NCBI GenBank assembly: GCA_019416865.1
Contig: DXWL01000001.1
Span: forward strand, 62,001 to 126,000
Length of the DNA: 64,000 nt
Source of the DNA: Fusobacterium sp.
GTDB taxonomy: Bacteria > Fusobacteriota > Fusobacteriia > Fusobacteriales > Fusobacteriaceae
Direction: 5' to 3'
Of this stretch, positions 55,933-63,969 are shown piece after piece; position 1 is the stretch's first letter; every line of letters starts with the position of its first letter. Made by a program: the position numbers and the translations under genes. The notes beneath the pieces are model-generated. The model was not told the origin of the DNA, did not search any database, and worked only from the letters and a program-made list of their open reading frames with translations.

Positions 55933-56268
55933 TTATAAATTTTTATTAGAATCACTGGTATAATGTTTTGTTCCCCATTCACAAAGACTTTGTAAAACAG
56001 GCATTAAGCTTAATCCTAATTTTGTCATAGAGTATTCAACTTTTGGAGGAATTTGAGGATATTCTTTTCTATTAATAAGTCCATCTGCTTCTAGTTCTTT
56101 TAATTGTGTACTCAACATCTTATGAGTAATATTTCCTAATACTCTTTTCAACTCTCCATATCTAAGAATTTCTTTTTTCCACAGCCAGAATAAAATATGC
56201 ATTTTCCACTTTCCATTAATTAATGACATAGCATAAGCAAAAGGTTCTATATTAACTTCTTTTTCCAT
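55933..56268 (-). CDS. HxlR-family transcriptional regulator
   Basis: A 111-residue winged-helix regulator of the HxlR/MarR-like type (INGKWKMHILFWLWKKEILRYGELKRVLGNITHKMLSTQLKELEADGLI in part), without the N-terminal redox cysteine seen in HypR-like members; no cysteine precedes the helix-turn-helix. It is divergent from a flavin reductase gene and probably regulates it. Confidence 0.92.
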   Translation of the reverse strand: MEKEVNIEPFAYAMSLINGKWKMHILFWLWKKEILRYGELKRVLGNITHKMLSTQLKELEADGLINRKEYPQIPPKVEYSMTKLGLSLMPVLQSLCEWGTKHYTSDSNKNL

Positions 56269-56312
56269 CTTTAACTCTCCTTTTTGATAGTATATATCTT
56301 TTTAGTGTGTTC

Positions 56313-56341
56313 TTGACAAAAAGCATATATAATTATATCAT
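56313..56341 (+). promoter_or_regulatory. Promoter of the flavin reductase gene
   Basis: TTGACA (56313-56318), a 17-base spacer and TATCAT (56336-56341) lie in the HxlR-flavin reductase divergent region, about 30 bases before the ATG. Confidence 0.7.
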
Positions 56342-56372
56342 GATACAGATAACGAAACAAGGAGGAGTTTTT

Positions 56373-56912
56373 ATGAAAAGAAAAATTAATTTATGGGAAT
56401 ATGCTGGAGATATTTTAAATGCTTTACAAAAAGGAGTTTTACTTACTGCAAAAGCTGAGGGAAAAGTTAATACAATGACAATTTCTTGGGGAACTATTGG
56501 AATTGAATGGGCAAAACCTATTTTTACTGTTTTTGTCCGTGAAAATCATTTTACTCGTGAGCTGTTAGAAAAAAATCCAGAATTTACAATCAGTATTCCT
56601 GTTAGAGAATTTGATAAAAAAATTCTAGGAATCTGCGGAACAAAATCAGGTCGTGATACAGATAAATTTAAAGCAGCAGGTTTAACTGAAGAAAAACCTG
56701 AAGTTATTTCTGTTCCAGCTATAAAAGAACTTCCACTTACATTGGAATGTAAAATTATTTATAAGCAGACACAAAATCCAAAAGAAATTACAGAAGAAAA
56801 CAATGAAAAATTTTATCCTCAAAATATTGAAAGCAGTTTTTATGGAGCTAATAAAGATTACCATACTGCTTATTATGGAGAAGTTGTTGCTGCATATATT
56901 ATTGAAAAATAA
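56373..56912 (+). CDS. Flavin reductase-like (FMN-binding split barrel) protein
   Basis: A 179-residue FMN-binding protein of the flavin reductase-like domain family. TMTISWGTIGIEWAKPIFTVFVRENHFTRELLEKN and ICGTKSGRDTDKF carry the flavin-contact regions. Substrate unknown; redox partner or oxidative or electrophile defence is suggested by HxlR control. The ATG at 56373 is preceded by CAAGGAGG; the longer frame from 56307 overlaps the promoter. Confidence 0.9.
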   Translation: MKRKINLWEYAGDILNALQKGVLLTAKAEGKVNTMTISWGTIGIEWAKPIFTVFVRENHFTRELLEKNPEFTISIPVREFDKKILGICGTKSGRDTDKFKAAGLTEEKPEVISVPAIKELPLTLECKIIYKQTQNPKEITEENNEKFYPQNIESSFYGANKDYHTAYYGEVVAAYIIEK

Positions 56913-56925
56913 TTTTAATAAAATA

Positions 56926-57300
56926 AAAGAGGCTGTTGCATTGTACTGCACCCATTTTCTTAGATAAATATTTTAATTGTTGAGTGGGAATGGCATAATA
57001 AAGTAGACACTAAGTTAAGAGAATTTAATGAAAGGTGGTGCTTTATGAAAAGAAAGTCCTATGATAAACAGTTTAAGATAGCAACATTTAAGTTAATATC
57101 AGAAGAAGAAGTTCCTGTTTCTGTTGTAGCAAAAGAATTAGGAATATATCAAAATACTTTGTACGTTGAATTAATGAATATGAAGAACATGAATAAAGTG
57201 CATTCCCTGGGCGAGGAACTACACTTTATTCATATCAATTTGAAATTAAAAAACTAAAAAAATTTAGAATTGAAAAAGGAATTGGAATTATTAAAAAAAT
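56926..57300 (+). mobile_element. Decayed IS3-family left fragment
   Basis: A 5'-end piece of an IS3-type element follows the flavin reductase gene. The arm AAGAGGCTGTTGCA, which in this genome forms terminators, is left without its partner and is followed directly by IS-like sequence. No OrfB and no right end are present before the next gene. Confidence 0.6.
57045..57290 (+). pseudogene. IS3-family OrfA transposase remnant
   Basis: The first 40 codons read KRKSYDKQFKIATFKLISEE and the helix-turn-helix VSVVAKELGIYQNTLY of an IS3 OrfA. One base is then missing near 57169; in the next frame the sequence continues INEYEEHE, an in-frame stop, SAFPGRGTTLYSYQFEIKKLKK, the expected OrfA middle and coiled coil, with at least two nonsense codons. 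Clearly inactivated. Confidence 0.85.
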
Positions 57301-57308
57301 TCCTTTTT
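57273..57308. terminator. Hairpin terminator at the IS remnant border
   Basis: AAAAAGGAATT (57273-57283) pairs with AATTCCTTTTT (57298-57308) with T/A tracts on both sides. It serves as terminator for the convergent CNNM/CBS gene and replaces the disrupted one on the other side. Confidence 0.65.
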
Positions 57309-58646
57309 TTATTTTTCAGATTCTTCTGGTTTTGCAATTTTATTTACTAAAAGCTGATCAACCTTAAAATTGTCCACATCAACTACCTCAAAGCTGTATC
57401 CTCCATATTCAACTTTGGCAGCTTTTTTTGGTATACTCTTAAGCATATACATCATAAATCCTGCTATTGTTTCGTAAGTATCCTCTTCAGGCATTCTATC
57501 TATTTCCAAAACTTTTTTGACATCATCTATTGAAGTTATTCCGTCTACAAGCCAAGACCCCTCACCTCTTGAAATAATTTGTTGTTCGTCTTGATCTTGA
57601 TACACCACATCTCCCATAAGAGTATTTACTACATCATAGAAAGTTACAAGTCCTGCAACATTTCCATACTCATTCATGATAACAGCAAAATCCTCTCTTG
57701 CTTCATTAAATTTATCCAAAGCTTCTGAAATTGTAAGTGTATTTGGAAGAATAAGAATATTTGTTTTTGTTATATCTCTTATCCCATGAAGCCCGTTCAT
57801 CTCACCTTTAAGTATTCTTGGCAGAATATTTTTTGAATCTACATACCCCACAACTGAATCTATATCATTTTGGCAGACAAGAAATTTTGAATGGGGATAA
57901 TTGCTTATTTTTTCCTTTATGCTTTCCTCATCCTCTTCCAAAGTGATATATACAATCTCACTTCTGTTTGTCATAATAGAAGATACCCATCTTGTATCAA
58001 GTTCAAAAACATTTTCAATAAGGGACTGCTCTTTTTTCTGAACTACTCCTGCTTCTGCTCCTGCGTCCATTATTGCAAATATATCATCATATGTAATTGA
58101 ATCATTTCTTGTCTGTTTAATTTTTAAAATTTTGAATATAAAAGATGAAAGTCCTTCAAACACAAAAATAAAAGGTCTTAATATCCATATAAGAAAAATC
58201 ATGGAGTTTATAACTGAAACTGCTGTTTTTTCAGGAGCTGCCATTGCAAGTTTCTTAGGTATAAGATCTGCAAACTCTATAAACATTCCTGTTACAAATA
58301 TAAATGAAATAACACTTCCAAGCATATCCCCTCTTGAAGCAGAGTTTGGAAAATGGCTGAGAATAAAGTTTTTTATTACAGGATTTAGAATATCATCTCC
58401 CACAATACCTCCAAGTATTGCCACTGCATTAACACCTATCTGCACCACTGCAAAGAAATTTCCTGAAGTTTCCTGTACCTCAAGAACCTTTTCAGCCCTT
58501 GTGTCCCCTTTCTCTTTCATAACCTGAAGCTTCATTTTTCTTGCTGATGCCAGAGATATCTCACTCATAGAAAGAAACATACTTATCCCTATAAGTATTG
58601 CCAAAAGAAATAATCTGAAAAATATATCCGAAACTGTATTTGTCAT
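57309..58646 (-). CDS. CNNM/CorC-type membrane protein (DUF21-CBS-CorC_HlyC)
   Basis: A 445-residue protein: DUF21/CNNM transmembrane domain (residues about 1-200, four helices), a CBS pair (about 215-335: IMTNRSEIVYITLEEDEESI, TNILILPNTLTISEAL), and a C-terminal CorC_HlyC FAD-like domain (about 350-435). Often annotated as a hemolysin; members are now regarded as magnesium/cobalt efflux or regulatory proteins. RBS GGAGG. Confidence 0.93.
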   Translation of the reverse strand: MTNTVSDIFFRLFLLAILIGISMFLSMSEISLASARKMKLQVMKEKGDTRAEKVLEVQETSGNFFAVVQIGVNAVAILGGIVGDDILNPVIKNFILSHFPNSASRGDMLGSVISFIFVTGMFIEFADLIPKKLAMAAPEKTAVSVINSMIFLIWILRPFIFVFEGLSSFIFKILKIKQTRNDSITYDDIFAIMDAGAEAGVVQKKEQSLIENVFELDTRWVSSIMTNRSEIVYITLEEDEESIKEKISNYPHSKFLVCQNDIDSVVGYVDSKNILPRILKGEMNGLHGIRDITKTNILILPNTLTISEALDKFNEAREDFAVIMNEYGNVAGLVTFYDVVNTLMGDVVYQDQDEQQIISRGEGSWLVDGITSIDDVKKVLEIDRMPEEDTYETIAGFMMYMLKSIPKKAAKVEYGGYSFEVVDVDNFKVDQLLVNKIAKPEESEK

Positions 58647-58728
58647 ATTTCCTCCTTCAAATTAATTATCTCCATTCTATTATATAATTTTCAGCAAAGA
58701 AAGACAAATCTTTCGTTTTCAATAAAAA

Positions 58729-58763
58729 AAGGAGCTGTTTTATTTTTTTAATAACAACTCCTT
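58729..58763 (-). terminator. Terminator of the ABC importer operon
   Basis: On the minus strand AAGGAG-TTGTT pairs with AACA-CTCCTT (58729-58763, one mismatch), followed by TTTTTTTATT, just after the ATPase stop codon. Confidence 0.8.
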
Positions 58764-58778
58764 GTATTATTAATTTAT

Positions 58779-59555
58779 CTAACTTGCCATTGCTCTGGCA
58801 TCTTTATCCATTTTTGATGTGTAGATTTTTGAAAGTTCCCCTTCTGTTACATCTTTACTCTTAATATCAAGAATAACTTTTCCTTTATCAAGCATTATTA
58901 TTCTGTCTGAATACTTTATTGCATCTCTTAAATTGTGAGATATCATCATAGCAGTTATTTTTTGCTTATCTATAAGCTGTTTTGTCTTAGACATTATCAT
59001 TCTTGAAGTTTTAGGATCAAGAGCTGCTGTATGTTCATCCAAAAGAAGAAGTTCAGGCTTTTTAAGTGTTGCCATTATAAGAGAAAGTGCCTGTCTTTGT
59101 CCTCCTGATAAAAACTTAACCTTTGTATTAAGTTTATTTTCAAGTCCTAAATCCAGCTCTTTTAAAAGCTCTATAAATTTTCCTGTATTCTCTTTTTTTA
59201 TAAGTCTTCTAAGAGAAAATTTTTCACTCTTTTTAGCTGCAAGAGAAAGATTTTCTAATATTGTAAGAGATGGTGAAACCCCTTTTGAAGGATCTTGGTG
59301 AACCTTTCCTATTTTTCCTGCTCTCTCTTCCTCTTTAAGAGATGTGATATCCTCTCCCCCTAAAACAATGCTTCCTCCATTATCGTTTATTGAACCACTT
59401 ATTATATTAAACAGAGTACTTTTCCCGCAACCATTAGAACCAAGAACTGCCACAAATTCACTCTCTTTTATCTCAAGATTGAAACCATTAAATATATTAA
59501 CTTCATTTTCTGTTCCTTCATTAAAACTTTTTTTCAGATTTTTTATTGTCAGCAT
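58779..59555 (-). CDS. ABC importer ATPase (TrpZ-like)
   Basis: A 258-residue ABC ATPase (Walker A GSNGCGKST; signature LSGGQRQALSL; Walker B LLLLDEHTAALDP, with His in place of the usual Pro after Glu, a variation common in this subfamily). It is the energy subunit of the PF04392-type importer with the permease and binding protein upstream. Last gene of the operon controlled by the UAG-repeat leader. Confidence 0.93.
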   Translation of the reverse strand: MLTIKNLKKSFNEGTENEVNIFNGFNLEIKESEFVAVLGSNGCGKSTLFNIISGSINDNGGSIVLGGEDITSLKEEERAGKIGKVHQDPSKGVSPSLTILENLSLAAKKSEKFSLRRLIKKENTGKFIELLKELDLGLENKLNTKVKFLSGGQRQALSLIMATLKKPELLLLDEHTAALDPKTSRMIMSKTKQLIDKQKITAMMISHNLRDAIKYSDRIIMLDKGKVILDIKSKDVTEGELSKIYTSKMDKDARAMAS

Positions 59556-59556
59556 A

Positions 59557-60408
59557 TTAGTTACCTCTCTTTTTAAAACTAAAGAACGACATATTATTAT
59601 AACCGATAAACACTATTACTATTATTGCACTGATTGCTTTTAAATCAGTAGGAGCAAATCCTAAATCTATTGCAAGTCCTCCCATAAGTTTGTAACTTAC
59701 TGCACCAAGGACAGCTCTCGTTGTTCCATTTAATCTGTTTGATTTCTTTAAAATTGTATCTCCCACTATTATTGAAGCAAGAGCAGATACTATAATAGAT
59801 GTTCCCATGTTTATATCTGAAAACCCTTGGCTCTGTGCCATTAAAGCTCCGCTTACTGCAACAATTCCGTTTGAAAGCACAAGCCCCAAAAGTTTAAATC
59901 TGTCACAGCTGACACCTAATGATTTTACAAGAGTTTCGTTGTCCCCTGTAGCAATCAGAAGATATCCAATCTCTGTTTTAAGGAACATATCCATAAGAAG
60001 TTTTATTATCATCACAATTACCACAAGAACCACTATTTTATTTCCATAGTCAAATACTGAGCCATCATTATATAGAGGTATATTTGCTTTTCCATTTATT
60101 CTAAGATTTACTGAATAAAGGATTGTCATTGTAAGAATTCCTGCAAGAATTGGAGCTATCTTCATTTTAATATGAAGAAAATATGTTATTACTCCTGCAA
60201 GAGAACCAAATACAAATGAAAGTAATGTGCTTGTAACAGGATCAAACCCTGATGTTACAAATCTTGCAAATATAAATGCTCCGAAAGGAAATGTTCCTTC
60301 AACTGATAAATCAGGAAAATCAAGTATTTTGTATGTTATAAAAACTCCTATTGCAAGAACTGCAAATATAAGTCCCTGCTCTATTGAAATAGTGATTAGT
60401 GAATTCAT
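59557..60408 (-). CDS. ABC importer permease (TrpY-like, BPD_transp_2)
   Basis: A 283-residue permease of the branched-chain-amino-acid/ribose class, with eight or so helices and the subfamily motif DFPDLSVEGTFPFGAF near residue 30. It is one base from the ATPase gene. By family, the substrate is probably an amino acid or related small molecule. Confidence 0.92.
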   Translation of the reverse strand: MNSLITISIEQGLIFAVLAIGVFITYKILDFPDLSVEGTFPFGAFIFARFVTSGFDPVTSTLLSFVFGSLAGVITYFLHIKMKIAPILAGILTMTILYSVNLRINGKANIPLYNDGSVFDYGNKIVVLVVIVMIIKLLMDMFLKTEIGYLLIATGDNETLVKSLGVSCDRFKLLGLVLSNGIVAVSGALMAQSQGFSDINMGTSIIVSALASIIVGDTILKKSNRLNGTTRAVLGAVSYKLMGGLAIDLGFAPTDLKAISAIIVIVFIGYNNMSFFSFKKRGN

Positions 60409-60429
60409 AAATAAACTGCTCCTTAATTA

Positions 60430-61413
60430 TTATTTTACAAATACAGCTCCTTCAAAAGCTGGATTGTTTTTATCTAGTTTTAATTTGTTCATTGTTTTTT
60501 CGTTTACTATCTTTGTTGTATTTTTTAAGCTTTCAACAGGCATATCTTTTGGATTTACTCCGTCAACTAAAATTCTTTTTGCCATAGCCCCTGTTTGTTT
60601 TCCAAGTTCATAGTAGCTAAGTCCATCTGTCATTAAAAGCCCGTTTCTTACTGGTCCTTCCTCTCCAGCAACTGAAACCATTTTTCTTTCAATAGTTGAT
60701 TTTGCTATAAGTCCTGCTGCTGAAGCCACTATATTATCTGTTACTGCATAAAAAGCATCTGCTTTTGAAGCAAGTGAATTTACAGCTTGTGGAATATCAT
60801 TAATATTATTAACTCCCACTGGTACTATCTCAAGTCCTAAATCTTTTCCTATCTCTTTTGCCTGTGCCACTTGAATCTCTGAATTCGATTCGCTTGTATT
60901 GTAAATAATTCCTATTTTTTCAATGCTTGGATCAAGCTGTTTGAAAAGAGCTAACTGCTTATCCATTGGACTGGCATCTGTTGTCCCTGTAACATTTCCT
61001 CCAACATTTTCCATTGAATCAACAAGTTGTGAATGAACTGGATCTGTTACTGCACTGAAAAGCACTGGTATTGTATTTGTTGCCTGTTTTGCTGTCTGTG
61101 CTGAAATTGTGGCTATACCAAATATCAAATCAACCTTGTCTGCTGCAAATTTTTGTGCTATTACCCCTGCAACTCCCGTATCCCCTTGAGAGTTTTTGTA
61201 AACTATCTCTGCATCTACTCCCTGAGCTTTCAGTTCGTCTTCAAATCCCTGTCTTACTGCATCAAGTGCTGGATGTTCTGCAAATTGACTGATACCTATT
61301 ACAAACTTTTCAGCTGCTTTTAACGGCGTATATTGTAAAAGGAATAATCCTATTATCATTAAAACTGCTGTTAAATGTCCCATAATTTTTCCTGCTGTAC
61401 TTCTGTCCTTCAT
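60430..61413 (-). CDS. ABC importer substrate-binding protein (PF04392, TrpX-like)
   Basis: A 327-residue exported binding protein. A signal-peptide-like hydrophobic segment (residues about 12-30) precedes the family start FVIGISQFAEHPALDAVRQG, then AKIVYKNSQGD-like and TGTTDASPMDKQLALFKQ motifs of PF04392. Members include the tryptophan-binding protein TrpX, but the family is broader and the ligand here is unknown. The ATG has GGGAGG upstream and lies 18 bases after the attenuator's U-tract. Confidence 0.92.
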   Translation of the reverse strand: MKDRSTAGKIMGHLTAVLMIIGLFLLQYTPLKAAEKFVIGISQFAEHPALDAVRQGFEDELKAQGVDAEIVYKNSQGDTGVAGVIAQKFAADKVDLIFGIATISAQTAKQATNTIPVLFSAVTDPVHSQLVDSMENVGGNVTGTTDASPMDKQLALFKQLDPSIEKIGIIYNTSESNSEIQVAQAKEIGKDLGLEIVPVGVNNINDIPQAVNSLASKADAFYAVTDNIVASAAGLIAKSTIERKMVSVAGEEGPVRNGLLMTDGLSYYELGKQTGAMAKRILVDGVNPKDMPVESLKNTTKIVNEKTMNKLKLDKNNPAFEGAVFVK

Positions 61414-61430
61414 AATTCCTCCCTTTTAGA

Positions 61431-61465
61431 AAATAAAAAAGCCTTTTTACGAATTGTAAAAAGGC
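61431..61465 (-). terminator. Attenuator terminator before the ABC importer
   Basis: GCCTTTTTAC-AATTC-GTAAAAAGGC (minus strand, 61441-61465) is a perfect ten-pair stem followed by TTTTTTATTT. It lies between the promoter and the first structural gene, so full expression requires read-through. Its left arm and loop are complementary over eleven bases (one G-U pair) to a UAG-rich segment about 75 bases upstream. Confidence 0.88.
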
Positions 61466-61604
61466 TGGTATATACAATAAACACAATATCAAAAATTGAC
61501 ACTGTACAAATCTCTATATTCTTTTACCTACTATTCTACAATTCTACAAAACTATTTTACTTTCAATCTCTACTATTCTACATTTTCTACAATAAAACTA
61601 TCTT
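61466..61604 (-). promoter_or_regulatory. UAG-repeat antitermination leader, candidate HutP target
   Basis: In transcript sense the leader carries eleven UAG triplets within 87 bases (61514-61600). They fall in two clusters built on a near-duplicate 22-23-base unit (61570-61592 and 61528-61549, 43 bases apart). In the second cluster four UAGs are spaced by exactly five bases each (period eight); the first has spacings of six and five. GAATTGTAGAA of the second unit can pair with TTTTACAATTC of the terminator, giving an antiterminator. HutP proteins bind spaced UAG repeats, and a HutP-family gene is immediately upstream. Confidence 0.75.
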
Positions 61605-61610
61605 GGAGCA

Positions 61611-61639
61611 ATTATATAACGCTGACAGCTATTTGTCAA
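61611..61639 (-). promoter_or_regulatory. Consensus promoter of the leader-ABC operon
   Basis: On the minus strand TTGACA (61634-61639), 17 bases, then TATAAT (61611-61616): a perfect sigma-70 promoter. It lies between hutP and the leader, so the importer has its own transcript whose output is probably set by attenuation, not initiation. Confidence 0.9.
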
Positions 61640-61669
61640 TATTATTTACATAATTTTTTCTTTTAAAAA

Positions 61670-62092
61670 TTAATCATTGTCAACAGGGATTGCTCTGTGT
61701 CCAAGCCCTATTACCACATCATCAAGTCTGAACATTCCAATAGTAAGGAAAATACAGACAGACAGATGTTCTCTGTATCTTGCAATACCTATCTTTCCTC
61801 CTACATTAAATCCTGCTGCCTTATCCATTATTTGAGCGATTGCTTCCCTTGTTGCTCCTGTTACTGCCCCTTCATATACATGAGTATCTTTTATAAGCCC
61901 ATTTCTTTTTGAAGCTACAAGAGTTCTTTCAAGTATTTTTGATATTGATTGGATAACATCTCCTCCTATATCAACAGCTGCACTTTTTATTCCATTTTTT
62001 TTATAATTTTCCTTAAGCACTGCCTCTTCCTCACGAGTGGACATTGCAAGCATTATTGCTGCCCTTGCTATGTCTTTGCTTTTATATTCCAT
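61670..62092 (-). CDS. HutP-family RNA-binding antiterminator
   Basis: A 140-residue protein I recognise as the clostridial-type HutP family: SKDIARAAIMLAMSTREEE, KSAAVDIGGDVIQSISKI, EGAVTGATREAIAQIM, NVGGKIGIARYREHLSVCIF and C-terminal GLGHRAI. Bacillus HutP is a hexamer that binds UAG repeats with L-histidine and Mg and disrupts a terminator. Aligned by eye, Bacillus His73, His77, Arg88 and Glu90 (metal and histidine contacts) correspond here to Gly75, Gly79, Asp90 and Ala92, while His138 is kept as His132. RNA binding is likely; the effector may differ. No hut catabolic genes are nearby. Confidence 0.85.
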   Translation of the reverse strand: MEYKSKDIARAAIMLAMSTREEEAVLKENYKKNGIKSAAVDIGGDVIQSISKILERTLVASKRNGLIKDTHVYEGAVTGATREAIAQIMDKAAGFNVGGKIGIARYREHLSVCIFLTIGMFRLDDVVIGLGHRAIPVDND

Positions 62093-62164
62093 ATGTTAAA
62101 ACCTCCATTATGAGAACTGCCAAATTTATAGATAAATTTACAACAGACTCTCTCTTTTAAATTA

Positions 62165-63538
62165 TTATATATTATATTTTTGTTTTTTTCTAAAATAAGT
62201 TGTGGAATCCATCTGTAAACTTTCAGCTGCCTTGCGAATATTCTGATATTTTTCAAAAGCACTCTTTATATATTGACACTCTATCTCTTCCAATTTTTCT
62301 TTTAAATTAATTGAAAAATCTAAATTTTTTTCCTGTTTTGAATTTAGATTATCAAATTCAAGTAAATTATCTGAAACAATATAAGATCTTTCTATTATAT
62401 TTTTTAACTCTCTTATATTTCCTGGATAATTATAACTTTTTAATACATTTAAAGATTCTTCTGAAAAGTATTTTTGTGTTTGGTACTTATCATTTAATTT
62501 TTTCAAAAATAATTCAGCTAAAGGAACTATATCTTTTTTTCTATCTCTAAGAGGAGGAACTATTATTTGAAAAGCTTCCAATCTATAGTAAAGATCTTTT
62601 CTAAATTTTCCTTGTTCTACCAATTCAGCAAGATTTTTATTTGTTGCCACTATAATTCTCACATTTATTTTTACCGGAGAAGTACTTCCTAATCTTCTTA
62701 TTTCCTGCTCTTGAAGTACACGAAGAAGTTTCACCTGCATATTTAACTCCAGTTCCCCAATTTCATCTAAAAAAAGTGTTCCCCCATTGGCCATTTCAAA
62801 AAAACCTAGTTTTCCATTTTTATTTCCCCCTGTAAAAGTTCCTTTTTCATATCCAAAAAGTTCACTCTCTATCAAAGAAGGATTTAGTTCTGCACAGTTT
62901 AATTTTAAAAACACTTCTGAACTTCTCTTACTATTCTTATAGATATATTCTGCCATGAGTTCTTTTCCAACTCCTGTTTCTCCTAAAATAGTAACAATAA
63001 CATCAGTTGCAGCAACTCTTTTAGCTAGTTTTAAAACTGAAACAGATTTTTCATCAATACTCACAAAATTTTTTGAAAAACATTTTCTTTTATAGAATTG
63101 TTCCAAAATACTTTTAATTTTTAAATTATTTAACTCGTTTTCTTTTAACTTATTCTGAAGCTTACTGATCTCTGTCATATCTCTGACATTTGTAACAATC
63201 ATAACAATATTACCATCTGAATCAAAGGTGGGCTGACTGGTGATAACTGCTTTTTTGTTAGTTTTAAATACTTGTTCCAAAGTTATAGCTTTTTTATGCT
63301 CTAAACATAAAAGAGTTCCTGAAATAGAAAAAACTCCAGCCGCCACTAAATCTCTCATGTTTTTTCCAATAAGTTCTTCTCTTTTCAAGCCGCTTATTGT
63401 TTCATAACTTTTATTGATCAACACTGTGTTAGCCTCTGCATCTGTAATGTAGATTCCATCAAAAGAAGTTTCTATTATATCTTTCAATATATCTGCATTA
63501 TTACCGATATTTATTGTAGATATAAATTTATCTATCAT
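62165..63538 (-). CDS. PAS-containing sigma-54 activator (enhancer-binding protein)
   Basis: A protein of about 457 residues: PAS sensor (about 20-125), AAA+ central domain (Walker A GETGVGKE, Walker B GGTLFLDEIGEL, arginine region LRDRKKDI) and a C-terminal Fis/TyrR-like helix-turn-helix (QNIRKAAESLQMDSTTYFRKKQKY). The sigma-54-contacting loop reads GTFTGG instead of GAFTGA; the essential Phe-Thr is kept. The ATG at 63538 has GGGGGTGG upstream; the in-frame TTG at 63553 overlaps it. It is divergent from a gene with a -24/-12 promoter. Confidence 0.92.
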   Translation of the reverse strand: MIDKFISTINIGNNADILKDIIETSFDGIYITDAEANTVLINKSYETISGLKREELIGKNMRDLVAAGVFSISGTLLCLEHKKAITLEQVFKTNKKAVITSQPTFDSDGNIVMIVTNVRDMTEISKLQNKLKENELNNLKIKSILEQFYKRKCFSKNFVSIDEKSVSVLKLAKRVAATDVIVTILGETGVGKELMAEYIYKNSKRSSEVFLKLNCAELNPSLIESELFGYEKGTFTGGNKNGKLGFFEMANGGTLFLDEIGELELNMQVKLLRVLQEQEIRRLGSTSPVKINVRIIVATNKNLAELVEQGKFRKDLYYRLEAFQIIVPPLRDRKKDIVPLAELFLKKLNDKYQTQKYFSEESLNVLKSYNYPGNIRELKNIIERSYIVSDNLLEFDNLNSKQEKNLDFSINLKEKLEEIECQYIKSAFEKYQNIRKAAESLQMDSTTYFRKKQKYNI

Positions 63539-63590
63539 ATATACCACCCCCAACCTTCACTTTTTAGATTATAACATCTTAATAAAAAAA

Positions 63591-63653
63591 TGTAAAATTA
63601 CATCACAATAAAACATGGCATTAATTTTGCTTTATATATTATTGTAAATTACA
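63591..63653 (+). promoter_or_regulatory. Sigma-54 promoter with flanking TGTAA/TTACA palindromes
   Basis: TGGCATTAATTTTGC (63616-63630) matches the -24 GG/-12 GC consensus with correct ten-base spacing. Palindromes TGTAAAATTACA (63591-63602) and TGTAAATTACA (63643-63653) lie either side. They resemble half-sites of TyrR-like boxes (TGTAAA-N6-TTTACA) and are candidate binding sites for the divergent activator, whose helix-turn-helix is of that class. Confidence 0.75.
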
Positions 63654-63679
63654 TATAAATTTAATGAGGTGAGATGATA

Positions 63680-63958
63680 ATGAAAGAAAAAATCCAAAAT
63701 TTAGTAGAAAAGAATCTAGGAGAATATTTCCAAAGTCATGGAGGGGGACTGGAGGTAATCTCTCTTGAAAATAATATTTTAAGAGTAAAAATGAAGGGAA
63801 AATGTTCTAACTGCCCTTCTGCAATCTCTGAATTAGAAACTTTTATTTTCCAAGAAATAAAATCTCAATTTCCAACAGTTGAAAAAATAACTGTAGTAAA
63901 TGAAGTGAGTGATGAAATGATTGATTTTGCAAAAAAAATCTTAAATAAAACAATATAG
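63680..63958 (+). CDS. NifU C-terminal-like iron-sulfur scaffold protein
   Basis: A protein of about 92 residues consisting of one NifU C-terminal (Nfu) domain: an HGGGLEVISLENNILRVKMKGKCSNCPSA pattern with the CxxC cluster-binding pair in CSNC. Such proteins carry or assemble Fe-S clusters. The second ATG (63680) is better spaced from GAGGTG than the first (63674). The sigma-54 promoter upstream suggests induction for a specific metabolic enzyme encoded downstream. Confidence 0.88.
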   Translation: MKEKIQNLVEKNLGEYFQSHGGGLEVISLENNILRVKMKGKCSNCPSAISELETFIFQEIKSQFPTVEKITVVNEVSDEMIDFAKKILNKTI

Positions 63959-63969
63959 GGAGAGTGTGA

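Noticed and set aside
61514..61600. UAG repeats as a TRAP (MtrB) binding site, given eleven triplets and a TrpX-like transporter
   Set aside because: TRAP sites need 2-3-base spacers and usually G/UAG; spacing here is mainly five to six bases and a HutP-family gene is adjacent, so HutP is the better candidate.
61414..61640. T-box or classical riboswitch ahead of the ABC importer
   Set aside because: No T-box consensus or specifier-stem layout is visible, and the leader is short and dominated by UAG repeats.
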